64,000 nt of DNA from Zygnema cylindricum (GCA_037447655.1 JBBHKE010002542.1:62001-126000); one strand, 5' to 3'; positions 11,374 through 22,207 are shown, counted from the first letter of the stretch. Program-made: numbers and translations. Notes: generated by a model from the letters alone, not told the origin.

Positions 11374-12414
11374 TGTTGAAATAAGTAGTTTTTAATATAT
11401 TTTCTAGGTCTAAATTTATTAGAAAAGAAAAAGTAGACAGCATGTCTCTATCTCTTCTCTCTCTCTCGCCCCCATACTTGTTGTAGTCACTGAAGGAGAG
11501 AGAGAGAGAGCAATGGAGCCATGGCTGCCTCAACTCCATAGGAAGGACTAAAGAGTGGCTTAAGCCACTCTCAACAAAAGGTTGAGTCCGGAAGGACTCG
11601 AACCCCCGACCGGTAGAGCGCGGCGTAGCCGTTAGCTCTAACCAGTCTGTCGTAGAAGTCCGTTAGGAGATATAGGGTTTCATTAGTATTTAAACTATTG
11701 TAATGTACTAGATTCATTTAACTGAAACCCTCAACGCCACACATAGATACAGTTCTACAAAATACGAAGTACTGTACTTGTTTGAAATGGATATCGCGCA
11801 TTTTGTTTCGAAAGCGAAACAAATATCGCGCAAGTATTTATTACGGCCGAGATTGAATTTCACGTCAAATCTAACGGCGCACATTATCGCCGAAATCCCG
11901 GAATGGTCATTTTGGCATTTAGTGACGTGGCATGACCTGGCGCCACGTGGGAAGACATCATTCGGTCGCGGGAATTCCGAGGAACGTACGGACGAGTGGA
12001 AAGTGGACACGCGTCCACTTAATGGCCTTGTCGTACAGAGGCCGTACAGAAAGTACATTGGCAGTAGTACTTTCTTGTACTATACAGTTTTTTGATTGGT
12101 TTGTACAGGCAGTAGATAGGAGCTGTGAGAGGGAAGTAGGAAAAACTAGGACTTAGGAAAATTTAGGTAGATAGTCCTCTCTCTGAGAATTTGTATAAAT
12201 TGACATCTTTGCCACCCTATAACTTATCGCCTAGTTGGCCTTTTTCAGTGATTCTTTTTTCTACGGACTTAGGGGAGTCCAGGCTACACAGGGGTGCAGT
12301 CAAATTGTCAGTTTGCCTTCTTGGGCAGCAGTGGTTGTGGCTTAAAGTGGGTTAGTTAAATACTATCTAGAGGCTTCCTGTATTCTGTGGTCCAATGGAG
12401 GACACAGAATTGCA
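11374..12414 (+). mobile_element. 5' LTR of copia A
   Basis: Termini TGTTGAAATAAG and GAATTGCA. Features seen are a GTAC-rich block (12029-12090), a TATAAA box at 12195-12200, and the gag ATG at 12395, 20 bp before the LTR end. Its antisense strand has GGTTCGAGTCC (11594-11604), an exact Pol III B-box match. Confidence 0.92.
12195..12200 (+). promoter_or_regulatory. TATA box of LTR A
   Basis: TATAAA in the context TTGTATAAATTG lies about 220 bp before the LTR end. The same box is at 17576-17581 in the 3' LTR, and equivalent TATA-type sequences precede the same CTTTGGCC-like block in the other lineage-1 LTRs. Likely Pol II promoter; the start site is not known. Confidence 0.6.
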
Positions 12415-13591
12415 GGTTATGGGCCCACCCTCTAGGGTGCCCACCTTCAATGGATTTGGGTTCATCTATTGGGAAGCCATGATGATGGGAGCTTTGTGTG
12501 AAAAACGATACTGGGGTATCGTCAGTGGACAAGTGAAACATCCACCTTCGGGAACTCCACCAGGATTTGGGGGAGTAAGGTTTCATGCAACAACGGCTCC
12601 CTCGGCGGAGGAGGCAGATGATGGGGACAACAGTATGTTCGAAAAGGGGAAAGGGAAGGAGACACCCCTCACTCCTATTGCCACAGTATCGGGAGCGGCA
12701 ATCGTGAAGACCGTGGAGAACGATACTCAAATGTGGGAGGATGTAAACATGGCTGCCAAGAACTTCTTTTTGAGGCACCTCACTCAAGGTTTGGCCACTC
12801 CTCATCTTCACATTTACAAGGCCGAGGAGTTGTGGGTGAGTTTGGTGGAAATTTATAGAGCTGGAACTATTCAGGAGCTCCAGTTGGCTGAGCAAAAGCT
12901 ACTGAGTTACACTTACAAAGGAGGAAAGATGTTAGATTACTGTAATGATCTTTCTTGTTTGTATACAGAAATGGAAAGTGCCGGGTGGATAGGTACAATG
13001 AAAATGAAAGTTAACACCCTTATCATGAAATTACCAAATGAGTTCGAAAACTTAGTGTACCGAGTACAGGGAATGCCTGATAGTTCATGGAAATGGAACA
13101 CAGTAGTCAGGATGATACTTGTGCAGGAAAACACAATGGAGATTAGGAGAGGAGGAAAGAGCATTCAAGCTCTAGCAGTAGGAGGGGACCGATGGGGGAA
13201 GGACCCGAAGAAACCTTATAGAGGGGAAAGAGATCATTCAGGGGGACAGAGGCCCCCAAATGGTCTTTGTCATTATTGCAAAAAGCCGGGACACTTTATT
13301 GCAGATTGTGTCAAGCTATCAGAGCTGAGGCTCCAAGAGAACCGTGGAGGGGGTTCTTCCGGAGGGAAGAAAAGGCACTTGTGGTTACAAAAGTGTCAAG
13401 AGAAACCGAGGATGAGTCCTCTGAGGAGGATGGGGAGCTTCTTCTTGACGAGAGTTTGGAGGAGAAGGAGATTCCTCGGAGGCAGAAGTGTGCCCTTGGA
13501 GCCATCCAGGAAGCTCCACAGGAAGGATGGATCATCGACTCAGGTGCATCCATGCATATGTGTCGTGATAAAGAACTCTTCACTAAGTTAA
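12395..13591 (+). CDS. gag: Gag polyprotein of copia A
   Basis: 398 codons from ATG 12395. The first six codons (MEDTEL) lie inside the LTR and the next five span the primer-binding site. Gag forms the virus-like particle that packages element RNA. The N-terminal part (about residues 1-60) resembles the usual copia gag opening (VPTFNGFGFIYWE), and the middle (about 165-230) has YKGGKMLDYCNDL and MKLPNEFENL, typical UBN2-type gag blocks. A zinc knuckle CX2CX4HX4C (CHYCKKPGHFIADC) lies at residues 292-305 and should bind RNA. The start is supported by the same ATGGAG position in the other subfamilies. The frame overlaps the pol frame from 13267, and pol lies in the -1 frame. The final 70 residues after the knuckle are probably not the native gag end. 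Confidence 0.85.
   Translation: MEDTELQVMGPPSRVPTFNGFGFIYWEAMMMGALCEKRYWGIVSGQVKHPPSGTPPGFGGVRFHATTAPSAEEADDGDNSMFEKGKGKETPLTPIATVSGAAIVKTVENDTQMWEDVNMAAKNFFLRHLTQGLATPHLHIYKAEELWVSLVEIYRAGTIQELQLAEQKLLSYTYKGGKMLDYCNDLSCLYTEMESAGWIGTMKMKVNTLIMKLPNEFENLVYRVQGMPDSSWKWNTVVRMILVQENTMEIRRGGKSIQALAVGGDRWGKDPKKPYRGERDHSGGQRPPNGLCHYCKKPGHFIADCVKLSELRLQENRGGGSSGGKKRHLWLQKCQEKPRMSPLRRMGSFFLTRVWRRRRFLGGRSVPLEPSRKLHRKDGSSTQVHPCICVVIKNSSLS
12415..12429 (+). promoter_or_regulatory. Half-tRNA primer-binding site inside gag (A)
   Basis: GGTTATGGGCCCACC starts at the first base after the LTR. Its reverse complement, GGTGGGCCCATAACC, is the anticodon stem-loop of plant initiator tRNA-Met (anticodon CAT within CCCATAA), as I remember that sequence. 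This implies priming by a 5' half of the tRNA, as known for Drosophila copia and yeast Ty5, rather than by the 3' CCA end. The site is translated as part of gag (VMGPP). Confidence 0.82.
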
Positions 13592-16500
13592 GAAAGATTC
13601 CTACTGTAGAGATAGAGTATGGGGATGGGAGAGTGGTTACTACAGATCTAGTGGGATCAGTAGATCTGAAAGTCTTAGTGGAGGGTAAGACTTCTATACT
13701 TACATTCTCAGATGTACTTTACATTCCTCAGCTGAGTAAAAATCTTGTCTCTACGTCTGTGTTAGATGACAAAGAGTTTGATACCTTCACCAGAAAGGGA
13801 GTCTTTACAGCTAAGTATGGGGATGAAGTTTACTTCACAGCAGATAAGGGTAGCCAAGGAATGTTTAGGCTTAACTTGAGTAATGAAAAGAACAATGCTT
13901 ACTATGTTGGTGTTCCTTAGGTGATGATTTGGCATAAGCGGTTGGGGCATGTACATTTTGATAGGTTAAGGGAAATGAAAAAACTTGGGGTAGTAGATGG
14001 CATTGAGTTTGGTAATAATGAAATGATGGATGATTATAGTGGTTGTGCTCAAGGTAAGGCTCATAGACTTCCCTTCCCCAAATCCGCCACATATAGAGGT
14101 GAGAAAGTATTAGATTTAGTCCACACAGATATTTGGGGGCCTGCAAAAGTACCTTCGGTTGGAGGAAAGAGGTTTATGATGAGAATAACTGATGACTGGT
14201 CTAGATACTCTAGAGTCTACTTTCTGAAAACAAAGTCTGAAGCATCAACTTACTTCAAAGAATATAAAGCTTGGAGTGAGAAGTTGCATGAAACCCCCAT
14301 TAAGAGGATAAGGAGTGATAATGGGGGGGAATATACCTCTAACGAGTTTGAGGAATATTTGAGAGATGAGGGAGTGCAGCACCAGAAAACTGTACCATAT
14401 AACCCAGAACAAAATGGGGTAGCTGAGAGGTTGAATAGAACACTAGGAGATAGTGCATGCAGTATGTTGGCAGACAAGAAAATAGGAAAGAGATTTTGGG
14501 CAGAGGCAATGAACTGTGCCAACTATATTAAAAATAGAGTCCTTACCTCAGCTATAAAAGGAGTGACACCTTATGAGAGATGGGTTGGAAGGAAACCAGA
14601 TATCTCACACCTTAAAGTATTTGGTAGCCAAGTTTACAGTCTTGACACGGATAGGAAAAACTGGAAACTAGATGCTAAGGGAAAACCTGGATACTTTGTG
14701 GGACATGATGAGGATGTTAAGGGTTATAGAGTCTATGACTTAGCAAAGAAAGATATCATTCTGGTCAAACACTTAGTTGTCATGGATGAAGGGAAGTCAT
14801 TTGACCCCTTCAAATATACAAAGAAGATAAGGATCAGATTTGAGTCCGAAAGTGAGGAGAACTCAGTCATTCCCGAAAAAGACATGAGTTAAACTGTGAT
14901 TACAGATTCAGGGGAGATCGAAGATACAGGAGACTCACCGGAAACCTCACATACTCCTATGGACTTCGAGGAGATGGAAGAAGCGGGACAAGATACAGTT
15001 TTTATGGACAGGGGAGCCGATGAGACAGTGAGAAGAAATCCAAGACTTCCATCCATTCCAGCTTCGGAGTTTGAGGGAGGAAGGAGGAGCAGCAAAAGGA
15101 TACAGGAAAAACAAGCTGCCCATAAGGTAACTAAGCTATCTCACCCAGATGAGCCTCAGTCTTACTTAGAGGCAGTGAATAGTCCAGAGAAAGAAAGATG
15201 GATTAGAGCCATAAATGATGAGATGGCTTCTATCATGGAAGCAAATACTTGGGAACTAGCGGATTGCTTTCCAGATAGAAAACCTATTGGATGTAAATGG
15301 GTATTTAAACTAAAACTGAACCTAGATAATACAATTGAGAGGTATAAGGCTCGATTGGTAGCGAAGGGGTTCACCCAAAAAGAGGGGATTGACTATGAGG
15401 AGACCTTTGCTCCAGTTGTTCGGTTCCCATCGGTAAGGATTCTCCTCAGTCTGGTCGCAACGGAAGACATGGAAATTCACCAGATGGATATTAAGACTGC
15501 TTTTCTTAATGGTGAGTTAGAGGAAGAAATTTTTATGAGGCAACCCGAGGGGTTTGTGGAAGAAGGAGAAGAGAGCAAAGTGTGCAGGCTCATAAAGTCC
15601 TTATATGGACTGAAACAGGCTCCCCGACAGTGGAATAAGAAATTAGATGAGTTTCTCACCGATCTGGGATACATCCGGATCAGCTCTGACCATTGTATCT
15701 ATATGTTTGAAGATGAGAATGGTGTCATTTTTATTGCAATTTATGTGGATGATCTGCTTGTGTTAAGTAAGTCTTTAGAGAATATCAATAGGCTAAAGAA
15801 AGATCTTAGGGGCAGATTTGATATGAAGGATTTAGGGGAGGCAAAATATATTTTGGGGATCCAAATGGAGAGAGATAGGGGGAAGAAGATTATCAGACTT
15901 ACTCAGAAAGAAGCAATAGGTAATATGCTTGAGAAATTCCAGATGGAAAATGCTAACAGTTGTACCACTCCCATGGACTTGAAAAAAGGAAGTGATGGGA
16001 GTGTAGAAGGAGGAGTGATAATCTTAGACGATCAGATGAGTCTAGAGGAGAGAGAGTTCATGAAGTTTATCCCTTATAGACAGGTCGTAGGAAGCTTAAT
16101 CTATTTTATGAATTGTACCAGGCCGGACATAGCGGCGGCAGTTGGTGTACTCAGTAGGAGTCTTAATGATCCTAGGAAGAGGGATTGGGAGGCAGCCAAG
16201 AGAGTCATGAGATATCTGGTTGGAACTAGAGAGTTATGGTTGCATTTGGGAGGGGAGCACACTGACATCACTACTTCGAGTGATGCCAGTTATGGGGACG
16301 CACCTATGAGACGATGCACTTCTGGGTATGTGTTGTATGTTGGGGAAGGTGCTTGCTGTTAGAGCAGTAAGCAACAAAAGGTGGTTGCTCAGTCTACTAT
16401 CGAGGCTGAGTATATGGCGTCTTGTTCTGCTGTGAAAGAACTAATGTGGGTGAAGTCATTATTGCAAGAACTGGGATATATGAAGGAGGGAGTGCATGAA

Positions 16501-16743
16501 ATCTTTTGCGATAATCAAGCTGCAATCGCAGTCGCAGCCAATCCAAAACATCATTTCAAAGCAAAACATATGGACATAAGATTAAGCTTCGTAAGTGAAA
16601 AAGTTGAAAATAAAATTTTAAATCTTGTGTATAGACCTGATGAAGAAATGGTGGCTGACATGATGACCAAACCTATGCCCTCTCCTGAATTAAAATATTG
16701 TCTGGAGAAATGCGGGTTAAAAGAAAAATTAAAATTTGACTAG
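13267..16743 (+). pseudogene. pol: Pol polyprotein of copia A, three in-frame stops
   Basis: One continuous frame holds all pol domains in copia order. The protease has WIIDSGASMHMC with catalytic Asp at 13537. The integrase zinc region starts WHKRLGHVH (13930); the Cys expected four residues before SGCAQ is Tyr. The integrase core has Asp at 14128 (HTD), Asp at 14317 (RSDN) and Glu at 14425 (GVAER), giving D-35-E spacing. Reverse transcriptase has YVDD at 15742-15753, and RNase H has SDASYGD, EAEYMA and CDN motifs. The chain is broken by TAG at 13918-13920, TAA at 14890-14892 and TAG at 16360-16362. Each is explained by one C-to-T or G-to-A change, the last at a conserved Trp. Pol lies in the -1 frame relative to gag. 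The domains are otherwise complete, so inactivation looks recent. Confidence 0.92.
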
Positions 16744-16756
16744 AAAATAAGGGGAG
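16742..16756 (+). promoter_or_regulatory. Polypurine tract of copia A
   Basis: AGAAAATAAGGGGAG directly precedes the 3' LTR, the expected position for priming plus-strand DNA synthesis. The same tract type (AAAATAxxxGGAG) precedes the 3' LTRs of B and C. Confidence 0.8.
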
Positions 16757-17796
16757 TGTTGAAATAAGTAGTTTTTAGTATATTTTCTAGGTCTAAATTT
16801 ATTAGAAAAGAAAATGTAGGCAGCCTGCCTCTATCTCTTCTCTCTCTCTCGCCCCCATACTTGTTGTAGTCACTGAAGGAGAGAGAGAGAGAGCAATGGA
16901 GCCATGGCTGCCTCAACTCCATAGGAAGGACTAAAGAGTGGCTTAAGCCACTCTCAACAAAAGGTTGAGTCCGGCAGGACTCGAACCCCCGACCGGCAGA
17001 GCGCGGCGTAGCCGTTAGCTCTAACCAGTCTGTCGTAGAAGTCCGTTAGGAGATATAGGGTTTCATTACTATTTAAACTATTGTAATGTACTAGATTCAT
17101 TTAACTGAAACCCTTAACGCCACACATAGATACAGTTCTATAAATTACGAAGTACTGTACTTGTTTGAAATGGATATCGCGCATTTTGTTTCGACAGCGA
17201 AACAAATATCGCGCAAGTATTTATTACGGCCGAGATTGAATTTCGCGTCAAATCTAACGGCGCACATCATCGCCGAAATCTCGGAATGGTCATTTTGGCA
17301 TTTAGTGACGTGGCATGACCTGGCGCCACGTGGGAGGCATCATTTGGTCGCAGGAATTCCGAGGAACGTACGGACGAGTGGAAAGTGGACACGCGTCCAC
17401 TTAATGGCCTTGTCGTACAGAGGCCGTACAGAAAGTACATCGGCAGTAGTACTTTCTTATACTATACAGTTTTTTGATTGGTTCGTACAGGCAGTAGATA
17501 GGAGCTGTGAGAGGGAAGTAGGAAAAACTAGGACTTAGGAAAATTTAGGTAGATAGTCCTCTCTCTGAGAGTTTGTATAAATTGGCATCTTTGCCACCCT
17601 ATAACTTATCGCCTGGTTGGCCTTTTTCAGTGATTCTTTTTTCTACGGACTTAGGGGAGTCCAGGCTACACACGGGTGCAGTCAAATTGTCAGTTTGCCT
17701 TCTTATGCAGCAGTGGTTGTGGCTTAAAGTGGGCTAGTTAAATACTATCTAGAGGCTTCTTGTATTCTGTGGTCCAATGGAGGACACAGAATTGCA
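16757..17796 (+). mobile_element. 3' LTR of copia A
   Basis: Begins TGTTGAAATAAG and ends GAATTGCA, followed by the target duplication CATAG. It contains a TATA box at 17576-17581 and the same ATGGAGGACACAG gag start as the 5' LTR (17778). That ATG reads in frame into the host gag of B (HIVNRVHDLP), so transcripts from this LTR could encode a chimeric gag fragment. Confidence 0.92.
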
Positions 17797-19188
17797 CATA
17801 GTCAACCGTGTGCATGACTTACCAAACTCAAGGTGGATATGGAATTCAATGGTAGGGATGATTCTCGTTCGGGAGAACACGATTAAGATGCGAAAGAGAG
17901 GAAAGAGTGGGTAAGCCTTGGCAACTGGGACCCATTGGAGGAACAACGATTATAGGAAACCGGTCAAAAATTATAGAAGAGGGGGGCTGAAAAACTAGAC
18001 CGAGGAGTTTGGACCAAGGGCTCCCAAAGGTTTGTGTCATTTTTGTAAGAATCCAGGGTACTATATGGCGAAGTGCATTAAGCTAACCAAACTTCTGTTA
18101 AAAGAGGGGCAGATCGGTGGACCTCCAATAGGAAAGAAAAGGCTCTTGTGACTCAGGTACACGAGGAAGAATCTGAGGACGAGGACGGTGATCTCTAGCT
18201 GGATTAGGAGTAGGAGGCAAACACCGAAGTCGAAATTCCTCGAAAGCAGAGATGTGCTTTTGGAGGTTTGAAAGATGAAGGAGGTTGAATTGTGGATTCC
18301 GGTGCCTCTATGCACATATGTAAGGAAAAATACTTGTTCACTAAGATGAAAAAGATTCCCACCGTAGAGATAGAGTATGGGGATGGGAGGGTAGTCACTA
18401 CTACTATGGTCATATCGGTAGATGTGAAAGTCTTAGTGGAGGGAAAGACATCCATAGTGACATTCTCTGATTTGTTCTTTATTCCAGTGTTAAACAAAAA
18501 CCTCATCTAAACGTCTGTGTTAGATGATAAGGGTTTTGAGACTAGCACTAGGAAGGGAACCTTTACTGCTAGCTTTGAGGAGGAAGTTTATATCACTGCT
18601 CTAAAAGGTAGCCAAGGGATGTTTAGGCTGATTTTAAGCAATGAAAAGAAGATACTTTTCTATGCTGTTGTTCATGATATTATGTTGTGGCATAAGAGGC
18701 TTGGACATGTACATTTAGATAAGTTGAAAGAAATGAAAAAGATGGGAATAGTGGAAGGATTTCATTTCGGAGAGAGTGAAAACTTAAATGATTGTAGTGT
18801 GCTCAAGGTAAGGCACAAAGGATACCCTTCCCAAAGGAAGCCACTTATAAAAGGGAAAAAGTGTTAGACTTGGTACACACTGATATTTGCGGACCAGCCA
18901 AATTGCCCTCACCCGGTGGTAAAAGGTTTATGATGAAAATCATTGACTATTGGTCTCGATACTCTAGAGTGTATTTTTTGAAAAATAAATCAGAGGCCCC
19001 ACAGGTTTTTAATGAATATAAGGCATGGAGTGAGAAACTCTTTAAAACCTCTATTAAGGGAGTAAGGAGTAATAATGGGGGAGAGTATACCGCCAATCAG
19101 TTTGAGGATTTTCTGAGAGAAGATGGAATGCAACACCAAAAGACAATTCTTGAAAATCCTTAGCAAAATGGTGTAGCGGAGAGGTTTA
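17797..19188 (+). pseudogene. Copia B gag end, protease, integrase (first part)
   Basis: Continues B gag after the A insertion: NSRWIWNSMVGMILVREN aligns with element A gag. The zinc knuckle (CHFCKNPGYYMAKC near 18040) has Tyr instead of the conserved His. Protease follows with DSGASMHIC (18295-18321), then the integrase zinc region WHKRLGHVH (18690) and the core. HTD is present, but the second catalytic Asp is Asn (RSNNGG) and a TAG interrupts the NP-QNGVAER block. Gag and protease are in different frames with the same -1 offset as in A. The frame stops at GVAER where element C enters, and it resumes at 36423. Confidence 0.9.
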
Positions 19189-20324
19189 TGTTGATATTTG
19201 AGTATTTTCTAGGTCTGTATTAGGATAGAAAAGAGCAGAGGCAATTTGCCTCTAACTCCCCTCTCTAAGCCCCCACACTTGTCGTTGTCACTGAAGGCTG
19301 GATAAGGAGCTAGAGCCACGGCTGCTTAAGCTCACTAGAGAAGACAAGGGGTGAATTAGGTAGATTTACCAAAAGGTACTTGACGGACCCAAGAATTGAT
19401 CTTGGTACCTGCCGTCTGTCGAGTCACCCGTATCCGGTAGCTTTGTCCGTTTAGTCTAGAACTAGTGCTAAGGTATATTGGGTTTGATACGTATTTAATC
19501 ATGTACACATAGGTTTTTCCATTTAATTAGGTCACGGTTTATAGGGCATAGAAACAGTTGTACTATTAGTACCGGACGAAACAAATAATACGGACATTTG
19601 TTTCGACGGTCCGTATTCTATAGCGATATAAAATCGGACGGCCGTGGTTAGCGCTGGCTTCGCGGAAAGGATAATTTGGTGGTTTGCGGACTTCGCCACT
19701 CCAGATGACACGTGGCAACATCGTACGGGTTTACAGAATCTCCGGAACGGAAGACAAAAAATCTAGATGTGACAAATGTCGCATTATGGCGACTTCGTAC
19801 ACTGTCTGTACAGAAAGTACTTCGACATCTGTACTTTATTGTACGGTACAGTCTTGTGATTGTCAGTACCTCAGTACTAGGGGGTTTAGAGAGGGGTTTA
19901 GGACTTAGAATATTTTGGGTAGGTAGCCGCCTCTCCTAGAGAGCATCTTATATAAAAGGCAAACTTTGGCCAACCATAAAAATGAATTTGCTTGACCATT
20001 TTCAGTGATTTTTTTTTCTACCGACTCAAGGGAGTCCACGATACACAAGGGTGTAGTCGGTCAGAAATATTGCCTGCCAGGGTGGCTGCATTTCTAAGGG
20101 AAAGTCAAAGTGGGTGAATGTGTCCAAATCTCTTATTCTTACTTTACATTATGTGGTGGAATTGAGCACACAGAAAGTCTTATTCACAAGGGTGAAGCTG
20201 TAATGGGGTTCTAATTGTGAAGGGGTCAATCATTTGGATTTATATAAACTTGGAGTCGGCAGTATCTAGATTATCGTCTTTTGATCTGCAAATTCTGTGT
20301 GGCAATGGAGCCCATAGAATTTCA
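19189..20324 (+). mobile_element. 5' LTR of copia C
   Basis: TGTTGATATTTGAG at the start, GAATTTCA at the end. It has a TATATAAAA box near 19969, the GTAC-rich block near 19795-19850 and the gag ATG at 20305 inside the LTR, 20 bp from its end as in A. Confidence 0.88.
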
Positions 20325-22193
20325 GGTTATGGGCCCACCATATAGGGTGCCTATGTTTGATGGAACCGACTTCACTTATTGGGAGTTTACAATGGAGGGA
20401 TTACTTTTCGAAAAGCACTTATGGGGAATTGTTTCGGGACAAGTGAGGTGTCTGCCACTGGACTTTCGAGGAACTCACTATGGAGAATCATCTGGGGCTT
20501 TCCAGAAAACCAACCGGAGTAAGGATGCAACGGAAGGTGAAAGGAAAATCATTACCATGGAAAGGGGAAAAGAGGAGAAGGATAAAGGAACACCGATGGT
20601 GAGGGGAGCTAGGACTCGGCTACGGTACCACTTCTGGAGGTTATAATTGAACCAAAAACTGAAGAAAATGATAGAAAAATTTGGGAATATAAGAACACTA
20701 TAGCAAAACATCTCATACTTAGATATGTGTCTAAGTCCATAGCAATCACTCGTTTAAATATAACCAAGTCTTCGAAAATCTGAGAAACTTAATTCAAATT
20801 TATAAGAGTGAAACTATACAGAGGCGGCAATTAGTAAAACAAGAAATAGAGGCCTATGTTTATAAAGGCGGTAGCATGATAGAGTTTTGCAATGATATTG
20901 CTGCGTTATATGTTGAGCTTGCTAGTGTGGGATATGTAGAATTTGAGGAGAGAAAGATTAATACACTAATAATGAAGCTTCCAGATGAGTACGAAGTCAT
21001 CATTTACCATATACAGGGAATGGATGGCTCCTCATGCACTTAGAGCATTACCATGGGGATAATTCTTGTGAGGGAAAGCACTTTGGAGCTTCGTCGGGGA
21101 AATGACAGGGTGACTGCATTTACAGCTGGTGGTGACAGGCGGAAGCGTGATGTCAGGAATGGCGGTGATGAGCGGAAGCGTGATGAGAGGAAGAATGACA
21201 AAGGTAAACCTTATTGGAACTTTGGTGGAAAGAGAGGGAGAGGAAAAGAAAGGGGAGCTTTGAAAAAAGGGGTTTGCTTCGCTTGTAGGAAACCGGGTCA
21301 CTATATGGAGGAGTGTCCTTGTTTGGAAGAACTTAGAAGTTGGTATGTGAATGAGGAGGAAGAAGGGGAAGAGGAGAAAGAGGATGAAGAAATTTTGGAG
21401 CTTCTTCACATCGGTAGAATGGAGAAGAGAGAAAAGCACACAAAAATTCCACGAAAGCAACAATGTGCTTTTGGAGGTATAACGGAAGTAAAGAGAGAGG
21501 AGGTACTTGAGGATGTCAAGGAGTGTAGAGTGTATGCCTTAGAAATGAGAAAGTCAGATCTAGGGTCCATGAGTGAAAAAGGGAAAAATAAAAATATTGA
21601 GGATATTTTTATAGATATTTTGGAAACAAAAAACTGGTCGAAAAGGGAGACTACAACGGATTCCGAGTAAAGGGGAGAAGTAAATCTAGAGGGGGTTAAA
21701 AGGATAGGGGAGAAGAGGAATATTAATGAAAGGTTTAGGGGAGGAGAAATATATTTTGGGAATAAAAATAGAAAGTGATAGTGGAAAGAAATCGACGGGA
21801 GAGAGTGAGGAAAGTTCAATTTTTGGGGGTAATGGGTTTGACATCACTAAAGAGAGTGATGGCATATATGAAGGTGTGCCTGTAAAAGGGTTAGCATCTG
21901 GGTGTGTGTTGCAGATTGGAGATGGGGCTGGCTATTTGAATTGCAAGAGGGAAATTGGATTAAGTGTGGATGGAAAAGAGATGTGGATTAAATCTTGGCT
22001 CAGATTTATGAAAAGTGGGATGCTAAATAAAATGTGTGATTCAATTATTATTTCGGTTCATCTAACGCACTGTTGTAAAAACGAGAGTATTTTTCTTAAG
22101 TTTATGATAGAAAAAGGAAAAAGAAAAAGCAAAAAAAAGGGGGAGGGGGTGTTTGTTTATTTGTTTGTGGGAGTTGAAAGGAAAATAGACTAG
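20305..22193 (+). pseudogene. Copia C gag plus mini-pol, frameshifted
   Basis: Gag opens MEPIEFQVMGPPYRVPMFDG at 20305 and runs to about 20640 before frameshifts. Later blocks are YKGGSMIEFCND (about 20860), a zinc knuckle CFACRKPGHYMEEC (21274-21315), an acidic Glu-rich stretch and PRKQQCAFGG, which precedes protease in A. Where A has protease, integrase and reverse transcriptase, C jumps to a short segment (21726-22193) resembling the end of reverse transcriptase (KYILGIKIESDSGKK) and pieces of RNase H (GLASGCVLQIGDGAGY, MWIKSWL). No DSG, integrase core or YVDD is present. E and N have the same architecture, so the deletion is ancestral, not private to C. Confidence 0.8.
20325..20339 (+). 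promoter_or_regulatory. Half-tRNA primer-binding site of copia C
   Basis: GGTTATGGGCCCACC, identical to the site of element A although the surrounding LTRs differ strongly. It lies immediately after the LTR and inside gag. Confidence 0.82.
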
Positions 22194-22207
22194 AAAATAT
22201 AAGGGAG

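Larger units (their letters stand above)
11374..17796 (+). mobile_element. Copia element A, near-complete
   Basis: A is a full-length lineage-1 element of about 6.4 kb with two LTRs of about 1.04 kb (11374-12414, 16757-17796) that differ only at scattered positions by eye. It has a primer site, gag, a complete pol domain series and a polypurine tract. It is flanked by the perfect 5-bp duplication CATAG (11369-11373, 17797-17801) in B's gag gene. The duplication fixes the LTR end at GAATTGCA, which puts the gag start codon inside the LTR. It is the youngest-looking and most intact lineage-1 element here, but three in-frame stops interrupt pol. Confidence 0.93.

Noticed and set aside
11585-11665. 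A genuine tRNA gene on the minus strand in LTR A (and 16970-17050)
   Set aside because: The B-box and T-arm are convincing, but the acceptor stem does not pair and no sensible anticodon arm is formed, so it is kept only as a tRNA-like module.
12356-12895. Minus-strand 179-codon frame opposite gag of A
   Set aside because: Shadow frame; the sense strand holds the conserved gag.
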